A stretch of DNA of 64,000 bases from UBA8919 sp041658185. GTDB taxonomy: Bacteria > Elusimicrobiota > UBA8919. Shown piece by piece: positions 1-7,302 of the stretch. How positions within the stretch are numbered: the first letter of the stretch is position 1; every line of letters starts with the position of its first letter. Both the position numbers and the translations under genes were made by a program. Below the pieces are notes generated by a model. It was not told the DNA's origin, did no database searches, and was given only the letters and a program-made list of their open reading frames with translations. The stretch spans positions 62,001 through 126,000 of the forward strand of contig JBBAAR010000001.1 of the NCBI GenBank assembly GCA_041658185.1. Reading direction: 5' to 3'.

Positions 1-592
1 CAGCAGCGATTATCGGACTATTTGAAGAATCGGTTAAATATGCGGATGTTGACCAAAGAGCAATATAATTTTCGCCGCCGAAATTTATTTCGTCTGACCG
101 GACTTCAGTCCAAAACCATCGGGATTCGCCGGCCTGCTCAATGGCAAGTTCATTATCGCCTTCAAAAGGAATATCATCGGTAGCTGTCAGAAATCCCCAA
201 TTTGATTTTTTCCACGACGGTGTTGATGACACCGCCATAAAAATATCACCCGGAATTGCTTCTTTGTCAAGCGCGGGTTTTCCGTTATTATAAACTTGCT
301 TTGATTTCATCCGCCCGAGTTTGGCTCCGATAAAAATTTTTTTGTAATCTGAAAAATTCCCCGGTATGAATATTTTTTCTATCCAGACCCTGTTGTAACC
401 GACATACCAAAAACCGTCCCATCCTCCGCCGTTGGCAAAAAGCCGGTAATCATTCGGGTTTCCCGCAGCAGAAAGATAAAGAGGATATGAAATTGTCGTC
501 TGACCGTAAAAAAAAGTGAGAACGTGAAAAAGTAAGAAAGTGAGAAGGAAAAACCTAATGGTTTTTAAGCCACACTTTAACTGTCGCAGCAT
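1..592 (-). CDS. Secreted protein of unknown function (3' end beyond window)
   Basis: Reading the minus strand from an ATG at 592 gives 197 codons open to the window edge. The start lies inside the end of the upstream DUF2723 gene (38-bp overlap), so the two are probably translationally coupled. The N-terminus is a textbook signal peptide: a basic segment (MLRQLKCGLKTIR), a hydrophobic core rich in F and L, then YGQT. The core is encoded by a heptamer-like tract at about 502-548. The mature part is rich in aromatic residues and glycine (NGGGWDGFWYVGYNRVW) and looks like an extracellular beta-rich domain. I do not recognise a family. The reading frame and signal peptide are visible directly; export is inferred. 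Confidence 0.7.
   Translation of the reverse strand, partial: MLRQLKCGLKTIRFFLLTFLLFHVLTFFYGQTTISYPLYLSAAGNPNDYRLFANGGGWDGFWYVGYNRVWIEKIFIPGNFSDYKKIFIGAKLGRMKSKQVYNNGKPALDKEAIPGDIFMAVSSTPSWKKSNWGFLTATDDIPFEGDNELAIEQAGESRWFWTEVRSDEINFGGENYIALWSTSAYLTDSSNSPIIAA
502..548. repeat. Heptamer-type repeat encoding a signal-peptide core
   Basis: A purine-rich tract built from variants of GTGAGAA/GTAAGAA/GTGAAAA with roughly 7-bp spacing. On the minus strand it encodes the hydrophobic core of the partial secreted protein. Similar tracts recur at 32265-32320, 38170-38215, 38755-38790, 61620-61670 and 63904-63985. Confidence 0.55.
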
Positions 593-2696
593 TTGAACCT
601 CCCGGGTTTAATTGAATGTATTTCTGAAAATATTCTTTTGCTTCTTTGTTATTTTGCGATTGCGCATAAATCACGCCTATGTTGTAATAAATATCGGCGG
701 ACGACGGTGTGTACTCAATCGCCTTTTTATATTCTGTAATTGCATCGTCAATTTTACCGTTCACAAAATTTTTATAACCTTTTCTCTGATAAATTTTTGA
801 CAGTTGTATCAGTGAATCCGAATCAGTTTTATCGTATTGGTACGCTTTCTTAAAATACTCAATTGCATTGTTGTCATCTTTTTTTTCCAGATACAAAAGC
901 CCCATATTATAATATGCCGGCGAATATGTTGAATCAAGTGAAATCGCATTAGATAAAGAATGTAAAGCGTCATTAAAATCTTTTTGCTGTCTTAAAATAT
1001 CGCCGACATTATTGTGAAGCCAGATAAGTTCGGGACCAACTTTAAGCGATTTTTTTAATGCAAAAACTCCGTCTTTTTTATCGCCCGAATCAATTAAAAA
1101 TTTTCCATAAAAATAAGAATATCTGGCAATAACTTCCTGTTCCCTGTATCCGTATTTTCTCGGCAACTCGCGAATTACATAAAAATCCCGGATGTTTTTG
1201 TTTGACTTTTTTTCCGCCAGAGGCGAATCCGTCCATAACAAGCCGTTCAAATAAAGCGATTTATTTATTTTCGCCGTATTGACGGCAGAATAATATATTT
1301 TTGAGTTTCTGTCATGGGCTTTCAGCCCCCTTTTTGATAAAAATATATTGTTATATGAGTCAATTATTTCAACATCCGGCCTTTTTTTAAGAACATTTGT
1401 CAGATAAGAAAGCGTAAAAATGGTTTCATCAACTTCCTCGTGAAGATATAGAACGCTGTTTCTCTCGACGGTTTTTAATATATTAACCGGATAATCGTAG
1501 GCAATGAAATTATATCTATTTGGCGCAACTGTATAATAAAAACCGCTGAAATTAAATTTACTCCAAATAATTTGAAACGCCAATAATATTAAAACACCGT
1601 GTAAAAAAAATCTTACATTTCGCCATTCGCAAATTTTGTAGCCAGCCCAGAGCGCCGCCATAATCCATGCGGGAATATAATACGGAGTAAAAGCGTCAAT
1701 ATCCTGCGGCGTGAATTTGAAATTGAGTAAAATTATCAACCCGAGCGTGTTCGCCAGAAAAATAAAAACAGTAAGCAGGGCAAATTTAATATCTTTTTTA
1801 ATCAAACTTATAAGTCCGAATACGGAGAGAACGGCAAATAGTCCGAAGTTTTGTACTAACTGACTAAAAAAATTTCTTATAAAAATAAGTTTAGTTGTAA
1901 ATCCGACTTTTGCCGCCAACTCCAGTCCTTTGTATTGAAACCTTCCGATATGAGCAATAAAATTTTTGAGATTTTCGGGATTGCCCCAGTCAATCGGCGG
2001 ATTTGCCGACGAACGAACAGGAAGATAAAGATATAAAAAAAGTCCGGGCAGAAAAAATATGAGTAAAGACAGTATCGTTTTCAAATTAAAAACTTTCGGA
2101 TTTTTCCATATCAAATAAAACGCAAAAACCGGGCCGAAAAGAAACATAATGTAATGATTGGCAAGTGAAAGCCCGTAGATAAAAACCACAAGCCGTAAGT
2201 CGGATTCAGTAAGTAATAAATAAATTATCAAAACGACAAAAAATGCGTTGAGCGTGTAGACCTCGGAAATTATTGACTGCGACCATAATGTTGATGAAAG
2301 GCAAAGTACTATCGCCGACGCCGATAAAGCGTGGGCGGCGGATAATTTTTTTTCATTATTTTCCTCTACTATAACTATTTTTTTAATTATAAAATAAAAA
2401 ATAGCACAAGTACAGGCACCAAAAAACGCACTCATCAAATTGATACGGTAAGCGATATTTCCGAACGGAATTATTATGGTAAAAATTTTGCCGAGAATTG
2501 TCCAAAGCGGATATCCGGGCGGATGGGCAATCCCCAATGTATAGGCAGCAGTAATAAGTTCTCCGCTGTCACCGACCGAAATGGCAGGATGAAGGGTGAA
2601 AAGATAAAAAAGAAAAAACGGAAAGACAAAGATAAAACCCGGCACGGACATACGACATATTTCGGAGTAAAAACGATTTGCATTTAATTTTATCAT
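555..2696 (-). CDS. DUF2723-family membrane glycosyltransferase with C-terminal TPRs
   Basis: A 713-residue protein. The N-terminal 400 residues are polytopic membrane sequence with the DUF2723 (TMEM260/GT-C-like) signature: GDSGEL at 42-47 and HPPGYP at 58-63, after the first transmembrane helix. This family is thought to transfer sugars from lipid carriers to proteins at the outer face of the inner membrane; the acidic residues in the first loop are the usual catalytic candidates. Residues about 560-705 hold tandem TPR motifs (repeated LYLEKKDDNNAIEYFKKA-type units), a common architecture in candidate phyla. It has its own promoter (2748-2777) diverging from the molybdate operon. The sugar and the target are unknown. 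Confidence 0.85.
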   Translation of the reverse strand: MIKLNANRFYSEICRMSVPGFIFVFPFFLFYLFTLHPAISVGDSGELITAAYTLGIAHPPGYPLWTILGKIFTIIIPFGNIAYRINLMSAFFGACTCAIFYFIIKKIVIVEENNEKKLSAAHALSASAIVLCLSSTLWSQSIISEVYTLNAFFVVLIIYLLLTESDLRLVVFIYGLSLANHYIMFLFGPVFAFYLIWKNPKVFNLKTILSLLIFFLPGLFLYLYLPVRSSANPPIDWGNPENLKNFIAHIGRFQYKGLELAAKVGFTTKLIFIRNFFSQLVQNFGLFAVLSVFGLISLIKKDIKFALLTVFIFLANTLGLIILLNFKFTPQDIDAFTPYYIPAWIMAALWAGYKICEWRNVRFFLHGVLILLAFQIIWSKFNFSGFYYTVAPNRYNFIAYDYPVNILKTVERNSVLYLHEEVDETIFTLSYLTNVLKKRPDVEIIDSYNNIFLSKRGLKAHDRNSKIYYSAVNTAKINKSLYLNGLLWTDSPLAEKKSNKNIRDFYVIRELPRKYGYREQEVIARYSYFYGKFLIDSGDKKDGVFALKKSLKVGPELIWLHNNVGDILRQQKDFNDALHSLSNAISLDSTYSPAYYNMGLLYLEKKDDNNAIEYFKKAYQYDKTDSDSLIQLSKIYQRKGYKNFVNGKIDDAITEYKKAIEYTPSSADIYYNIGVIYAQSQNNKEAKEYFQKYIQLNPGGSNAATVKVWLKNH

Positions 2697-2747
2697 TTAT
2701 GTTTTTCGAAATCTATGACGGTAAAATTCAACAATCTCTACGATCTT

Positions 2748-2777
2748 ATAATATAATATTTCCCCTTAATTTGTCAA
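2748..2777 (-). promoter_or_regulatory. Promoter for the DUF2723 gene
   Basis: Minus strand TTGACA (2772-2777) and TATTAT (2748-2753) are separated by 18 bp, with the start codon about 50 bp downstream. It is divergent from the promoter at 2802-2830; the two -35 boxes lie about 25 bp apart, so one regulator could affect both. Confidence 0.6.
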
Positions 2778-2801
2778 GTGCTTTTCTGTTTTATTTTTTA
2801 C

Positions 2802-2830
2802 TTGACAATTTTTTGTAATTGCATTATAAT
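2802..2830 (+). promoter_or_regulatory. Consensus sigma70 promoter of the Phd-MocA/mod operon
   Basis: TTGACA at 2802-2807 and TATAAT at 2825-2830 with exactly 17 bp between them, a perfect housekeeping consensus. Transcription should start near 2837, giving a leader of about 27 nt. So strong a promoter in front of a DNA-binding-domain gene suggests control by repression. Confidence 0.8.
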
Positions 2831-2848
2831 GAACATAAAAATGTAACT

Positions 2849-2863
2849 ACAGGTTAAACCGGT
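2849..2863. promoter_or_regulatory. Candidate operator (near-palindrome) abutting the start codon
   Basis: ACAGGTTAAACCGGT is an inverted repeat of the form AC.GGTT.AACC.GT centred on one base, lying between the predicted transcription start and the ATG at 2864. Phd/YefM-type repressors bind short palindromes at their own promoters, so this is a plausible autoregulatory site. Statistical support is limited by its short length. Confidence 0.4.
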
Positions 2864-3520
2864 ATGGCTGAAATTATAAATATAACGAATATCAGAGACA
2901 GGTTGCCGAAGACAATAGACGATATACAGCGGGATGGTGTAGGCAAAATAATAATTACAAAGGACTACAATACTGAAGCGGTCTTGATGGATATCTCGGA
3001 ATATGAAAGCAAATATTTATCCAAAAACCGGCGGATGCCGGCGTTAATGGTTCTGGGAGCAAAAAAATGCCCCGACACAGACGTTTCCAAAACAATAAAC
3101 GTCCTAAACTTTGTATGCAAAAAATATTATTCAAAAATAATATTTGTTTACGGTAATGATACAAAAAAATATCGTTCTAACTTCAAAACAGACGATTTAA
3201 GAATCGTTTATAACAAAAGAAGCAATTTACCTATTATTACTTCATTGAAATGCGGTATTACAGCGCTTTCGCTATCTGACAAATATTTCGTCGTAGTATT
3301 TCTTTCTCAGCCACAGGGTAAAAAGACACTGATTACAATGAGTAATGTCGCGATAAAAAGCGGCAATAAAATAATTATCTCTCGCAGAAATGGGAAACCA
3401 ATCCATCCAATAGCGTTTTCGGCGGATTGTAAAGATATACTGTTAAAAACAAGAAAAGAACTCGGAATACCGTATATAATAAAAAAATTCAAAAACGAAA
3501 TAAAATATATAGATATTTAG
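2864..3520 (+). CDS. Phd/YefM antitoxin-type domain fused to a degenerate MocA-like domain (putative Mo-linked regulator)
   Basis: A 218-residue two-domain protein. Residues 1-58 match the Phd/YefM fold (INITNIRDRLPKTIDDI, then the typical EAVLM-D-ISEYES), known as a DNA-binding antitoxin/repressor. Residues about 60-218 resemble the MocA/MobA-like nucleotidyltransferases that add CTP or GTP to molybdopterin. VYNKRSNLPIITSLKCGI (115-132) aligns with VNRNYNSQQLTSLKLAI of the MocA at 23296-23934, and RNGKPIHPIAF corresponds to its RKGHPAIF. However, the nucleotide-binding LAAGxSxRxG loop is absent and the metal-binding Asp of the DxP motif is Ser148 (SQP). Catalysis is therefore unlikely and ligand sensing is plausible. 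It is the first gene of the porin-modABC operon. No toxin gene is adjacent. The role is inferred. Confidence 0.7.
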   Translation: MAEIINITNIRDRLPKTIDDIQRDGVGKIIITKDYNTEAVLMDISEYESKYLSKNRRMPALMVLGAKKCPDTDVSKTINVLNFVCKKYYSKIIFVYGNDTKKYRSNFKTDDLRIVYNKRSNLPIITSLKCGITALSLSDKYFVVVFLSQPQGKKTLITMSNVAIKSGNKIIISRRNGKPIHPIAFSADCKDILLKTRKELGIPYIIKKFKNEIKYIDI

Positions 3521-3532
3521 GCGGAGGAAGAA

Positions 3533-4480
3533 ATGAAAAAGTGGTTTTTGGTTTTTGTGAGTTTTAGTTTGTGGATGGCGGCGCTTTTCTCTGAGGATAC
3601 TTTTCCGACGATAAAGCCAACGGGATTTGCCAAGGTAAGATACACCGTTGATACAACCGCCGGGGCAAAAGACAGTTTTTCAATTGCTCAGGCAAGGTTT
3701 GGTCTTAAGGGTGACATCGCAAAAGAGATTTCTTACAAATTTACTATGGAAACAACAAACAAGGATACGGAAAACAACAAATCACTCTATGACGCTTATA
3801 TGGATATAAAATCAATTCCATATTTTGCAGTTCGTCTTGGACAATTTAAATATAAATTTTCACTTGAAAATACAACAGCCGACGAGGATTTAGAGTTAAT
3901 AAACAAATCTGATGTGGTGAACAATTTTATTAGTCCAACGAGAGATATTGGTATTGAAATATTAAAATCACTTTCTGTAAAGTCACTGAAATCGGACTTA
4001 TCCGTCGGTGTCGTCAACGGTAGCGGTTCAAATTGTTCGGACGATAATGATAACAAGGCAATTATCGGAAGAATTTCCCTTTCACCCCTCAAAGATTTAA
4101 GTTTCGGCGGGTCAATGTATAGCGGTGCAACAGGTGTAAATACCACCGCAAAAGACAGATTGGGTTTTGAAATAAAATATGGGTATAAAAATATTTTATG
4201 CAAGGCAGAGTATCTGCACGGTAAAGACGGCTCAATTAAAAAAGAAGGCTATTATTTGACTGGCGGTTATGAAATTTTACCGAAGACGATTTTTCTTGCG
4301 AGATATGATATGTGGGATTCATCTCTTAAAGTTGCAGGGAACAACAATAACAGATGGACTTTTGGATTGAATTATTTTCTTGATAAAAACGTTTTAATAC
4401 GGAATAATTATGAAAGAAAAACGGAAGCGACGGCGGTAAAAAACGATTTGATTATGACTGAACTTCAAATTAGATTTTAA
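3533..4480 (+). CDS. Outer-membrane porin, OprO/OprP-like
   Basis: A 315-residue protein with a signal peptide (basic MKKW, hydrophobic core, cleavage near LFSED) and alternating hydrophobic/polar strands ending in ELQIRF. The terminal Phe is the usual outer-membrane assembly signal. The pattern (GFAKVRYTVDT, QARFGLKGDI, AVRLGQFKYKFSLE near a conserved central loop) fits the phosphate-selective porin O/P superfamily. A strong GGAGGA site precedes the ATG, 12 bp after the regulator gene. Sitting between a putative regulator and modABC, it may admit molybdate or tungstate through the outer membrane; the substrate is inferred from position only. Confidence 0.7.
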   Translation: MKKWFLVFVSFSLWMAALFSEDTFPTIKPTGFAKVRYTVDTTAGAKDSFSIAQARFGLKGDIAKEISYKFTMETTNKDTENNKSLYDAYMDIKSIPYFAVRLGQFKYKFSLENTTADEDLELINKSDVVNNFISPTRDIGIEILKSLSVKSLKSDLSVGVVNGSGSNCSDDNDNKAIIGRISLSPLKDLSFGGSMYSGATGVNTTAKDRLGFEIKYGYKNILCKAEYLHGKDGSIKKEGYYLTGGYEILPKTIFLARYDMWDSSLKVAGNNNNRWTFGLNYFLDKNVLIRNNYERKTEATAVKNDLIMTELQIRF

Positions 4481-4492
4481 GGATGTTATCAG

Positions 4493-5335
4493 ATGAAAAA
4501 AGTATTTGCTGCTATAGGTATTTTGTTAGTTTTGGCTAATTTTGTCTATGCGGCGGAAGAATTGTTTTTCTTCTGCGGGGCGGCTGTTGCAGTACCTATG
4601 CGCGAAATCATTAAGAATTATGAGAGAGAAACAGGAGTAAAAGTTAACGTTATTTATGGAGGATCCGGAACGCTTCTTTCACAGATGGAGTTGACAAAAA
4701 GAGGTGATGTTTATCTTTGCGGCTCGCCAGAGTATATTGCTATAGGAATTAAACGCGGGCTTCTAATAGAAGGAACCGACAAAATCGTTTCATATCTTGT
4801 TCCGGCCATAATTGTTCCGAAGGAAAATCCAAAAAATATTCAAAAACTTGAGGATTTAGCAAAAAAAGATGTAAGAGTAGGAATAGGAAATCCGGAAACG
4901 GTATGTTTAGGACTGTACGGAATAGGACTTCTTGATTACAACAATCTTCTTGAAAAAGTTTTGCCGAATGTCGTTGTGTTTGCCAAAAGCTGCGAGGATA
5001 CCGCAACAATCTGTGTCTTAAAAAAGGTTGACGCTATAATCGGCTGGGATGTTTTTGAAAGTTGGAATCCGAGAGATGTTACGTGGATAAAAATTGATGC
5101 AAAAAAAATACCGCAACTCTCTTATATCCCGATAACGATACCCGTTTTTGTAAAAGACAGGAAACTTGCAGAAGAATTCATAAATTATGTCATAACATCC
5201 AAAAACAGTAAAGAAATTTGGAAAAAGTATAATTATATTTCTGATATAAAAAAAGCAAGAAAATATGCACCTTATTCAAAAATCGGCAGTGACTATAAAC
5301 TGCCGGAAAAATACTTTAAGTTTATAAAAAAATAG
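4493..5335 (+). CDS. modA: Molybdate/tungstate ABC transporter, substrate-binding protein
   Basis: A 280-residue periplasmic protein with a cleavable signal peptide (ending VYA-AEE). It has the ModA-type start of the mature protein (FFCGAAVAVPMREIIKNYE), then GVKVNVIYGGSGTLLSQME and the DVYLCGSPEYI segment that forms the oxyanion site in this superfamily. The next two genes are the matching permease and ATPase, so the import assignment is firm. Molybdate rather than tungstate is inferred from the molybdenum hydroxylases next door; sulfate cannot be excluded by motif alone. It starts 12 bp after the porin gene. Confidence 0.85.
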   Translation: MKKVFAAIGILLVLANFVYAAEELFFFCGAAVAVPMREIIKNYERETGVKVNVIYGGSGTLLSQMELTKRGDVYLCGSPEYIAIGIKRGLLIEGTDKIVSYLVPAIIVPKENPKNIQKLEDLAKKDVRVGIGNPETVCLGLYGIGLLDYNNLLEKVLPNVVVFAKSCEDTATICVLKKVDAIIGWDVFESWNPRDVTWIKIDAKKIPQLSYIPITIPVFVKDRKLAEEFINYVITSKNSKEIWKKYNYISDIKKARKYAPYSKIGSDYKLPEKYFKFIKK

Positions 5336-5337
5336 GA

Positions 5338-5405
5338 CACGGAAAAGACAGATAAAGATTTATCTGTGTAATCGCCTTTGAAAATCTGTGTAATCTGTGT
5401 TAAAA
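5338..5405. repeat. CAGATTACACAGAT-family dispersed repeat
   Basis: Contains ATCTGTGTAATCG, AAAATCTGTGTAATCTGTG and an inverted CAGATAAAGATTTATCTG core. It fills the modA-modB gap and generates a spurious TTG-started N-terminal extension of ModB. Related copies: 8634-8745, 33717-33797, 36721-36812 (CACGAAT variant), 55644-55687 and 58055-58140. Confidence 0.65.
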
Positions 5406-5407
5406 AA

Positions 5408-6196
5408 ATGAAGAATAAAATCTTTAAGATTGTTCTCTGGTCTTTCCTGGTATCGCTTGTTTTATTTTTTTTAATTTTCATTTCCGGGCTTTTCCAGCAG
5501 TTAAAAATTACATCTTTCCAAAAACAATTTGCGACGGGTGAAATACTTTTCGCGATAAAACTTACACTTCTAACAGCAACCGTTTCATCAACTATTGCCT
5601 TAATATTTGCGGTTCCTATTGCCTATATTTTGTCAAGATATAATTTCCCGTTGAAGAATCTTGTTAATTCAATCATGTATCTTCCGATTGTTATTTCACC
5701 GATTGCTCTCGGCGCGATGCTTCTTATTTTCTTTACTACACCTATCGGAAATTTTTTTGAAACACATCTTTTCAGAGTTGTATTTGAAGTCCCTGCGATA
5801 ATTCTTGCACAGTTTATTGTAATTATAGGACTGGCGGTTTCACTTATAAAATCCGTTTTTGATTATATAAATCCCGAATATGAACTTATTGCAAGAACAC
5901 TGGGTGCTTCACAATATCAGACATTTTTCCGTATTCTATTACCAACCGCTAAAAAAGGAATAATATCTGCATTTCTTCTCGTCTGGGCCCGAGCGGTCGG
6001 AGAGTTCGGCGCAACGGTTACGCTCGCGGGTGCTACTACAATGAAAACGGAGACATTGCCGGTTGCAATTTTTCTTTCCTTCGCATCATGCGATATCTAC
6101 AATGCAATAATTTTAATACTCGTTTCGCTTTTTATAGGAATAGCAGTTTTATACGGGATACAACTTTATGCTGAAAATAGAAAACCTCAACTGTAA
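5408..6196 (+). CDS. modB: Molybdate/tungstate ABC transporter permease
   Basis: A 262-residue inner-membrane protein with about five or six helices. It carries the EAA cytoplasmic loop (EYELIARTLGASQYQTFF) that docks on the ATPase and the RAVGEFGATVTLAGA segment typical of ModB/WtpB. I place the start at ATG 5408. The open frame reaches back to a TTG at 5378, but that stretch is repeat sequence and codes an unlikely KICVICVKK extension. The end overlaps the modC start by 29 bp, implying translational coupling. Confidence 0.85.
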   Translation: MKNKIFKIVLWSFLVSLVLFFLIFISGLFQQLKITSFQKQFATGEILFAIKLTLLTATVSSTIALIFAVPIAYILSRYNFPLKNLVNSIMYLPIVISPIALGAMLLIFFTTPIGNFFETHLFRVVFEVPAIILAQFIVIIGLAVSLIKSVFDYINPEYELIARTLGASQYQTFFRILLPTAKKGIISAFLLVWARAVGEFGATVTLAGATTMKTETLPVAIFLSFASCDIYNAIILILVSLFIGIAVLYGIQLYAENRKPQL

Positions 6197-7259
6197 AATT
6201 GGGAATTTTTATCTGAAAAATATAAATCTTGAAATCAGGGAAACCGAGTATTTTGTTCTTTTGGGACCGACGGGAACCGGAAAAACTACTTTGCTAAAAT
6301 GTATTCTCGGATTGAACAAAATGACATCCGGCAAGATATTCACAGATGATAAAGAAATTACAAATTTTCTGTCTGAAGAAAGAAACATCGGTTTTTTGCC
6401 GCAAAATTATCTGCTGTTTCCAAATATGAATGTTTCCGAAAATATCGCTTTCGGATTGAAAATTAAGAAAAAATCAGACGAAACAAAAAATGAGGTCCTG
6501 AAAATTGCAAAATTGTTGGATATAGAGTCGCTCCTTAATCGTGAAATAAAAAATCTTTCTGGTGGCGAAGCACAGCGTGTAGCACTTGCAAGAGCGTTAG
6601 TTGTAAAACCGAAAGTTTTGTTACTTGATGAGCCCTTCTCGGCAATTCACGAAGGATTGAAAAATGAATTATGGTTTGAGTTAAAAAACATATTAAAAAA
6701 ATTAGGAACTCCGACAATACACATTACTCACAATCTTGACGAGGGTTATGCGGTTGCCGATAAAATGGGTATAATTATTGACGGCGAAATTATTCAGCAG
6801 GGTACAGCAGAGCAAATTTTTACAAAACCAAAGAATGAAACAGCAGCAAAATTTCTCGGACTAAAAAATATCTTTGACGGAAAAATCATTTTGCAGAATA
6901 AACAGAATATTACTTTGGAATATAAAAGCATAAAAATAATTGTCAATAGTAACATCAAAAAACTTGAAATTGGTCAAAATATAAAATTTTGTATAAGACC
7001 CGATGCGATAAAAGTGATAAAAGAGGATTATCCGATAAGAGAAGAACTAAAAGAAAATATGTTTGATGCAGAAATTATATCTTCCTATTTTTTTTCTGAT
7101 ACTTGTATGATGAAACTGCGAATTTTTTCTCATAACGAAGATGCCGTATTTTTTGCAAAGTTTCCCTCCCTTATTTATAAAAGATACGACCTCAGGGACG
7201 GATTAAAAATAAAAACAGCTTTTTGGAAAGAAGGAATAATAATTTTTGAAAATGAATAA
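6168..7259 (+). CDS. modC: Molybdate/tungstate ABC transporter ATP-binding protein
   Basis: A 363-residue protein: ABC ATPase domain (residues 1-230) with Walker A GPTGTGKT (33-40), signature LSGGEAQR (130-137), Walker B VLLLDEP (150-156) and switch His in HITHN. A C-terminal TOBE/MOP-like region follows (about 235-363), which in ModC-type proteins can bind the oxyanion and give feedback inhibition. The D-loop is SAIH rather than the usual SALD, a mild oddity. It is the last gene of the transport operon; the next promoter begins 8 bp after its stop. Confidence 0.85.
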   Translation: MLKIENLNCKIGNFYLKNINLEIRETEYFVLLGPTGTGKTTLLKCILGLNKMTSGKIFTDDKEITNFLSEERNIGFLPQNYLLFPNMNVSENIAFGLKIKKKSDETKNEVLKIAKLLDIESLLNREIKNLSGGEAQRVALARALVVKPKVLLLDEPFSAIHEGLKNELWFELKNILKKLGTPTIHITHNLDEGYAVADKMGIIIDGEIIQQGTAEQIFTKPKNETAAKFLGLKNIFDGKIILQNKQNITLEYKSIKIIVNSNIKKLEIGQNIKFCIRPDAIKVIKEDYPIREELKENMFDAEIISSYFFSDTCMMKLRIFSHNEDAVFFAKFPSLIYKRYDLRDGLKIKTAFWKEGIIIFENE

Positions 7260-7266
7260 AATAATG

Positions 7267-7295
7267 TTGACAAAATAAAAAAATTATTATAAAAT
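7267..7295 (+). promoter_or_regulatory. Promoter of molybdenum hydroxylase operon 1 (leaderless)
   Basis: TTGACA at 7267-7272 and TAAAAT at 7290-7295 (17-bp spacer). The predicted transcription start (about 7302) coincides with the ATG at 7303. No Shine-Dalgarno sequence exists, so the mRNA is probably leaderless. Confidence 0.6.
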
Positions 7296-7302
7296 TACTT
7301 TA

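Noticed and set aside
2864..3520. Classic toxin-antitoxin antitoxin
   Set aside because: No toxin-sized gene is adjacent; the next gene is an outer-membrane porin and the C-terminal part is MocA-like rather than toxin-binding.
5378..5407. Longer ModB start
   Set aside because: It begins at TTG inside a dispersed repeat and adds an unlikely Cys-rich leader; ATG 5408 gives a normal ModB N-terminus.
7260..7302. Possible molybdenum-cofactor riboswitch ahead of hydroxylase operon 1
   Set aside because: The region between the modC stop and the ATG is 43 bp and is filled by a promoter; there is no room for an aptamer. The leader at 31282 is equally short.
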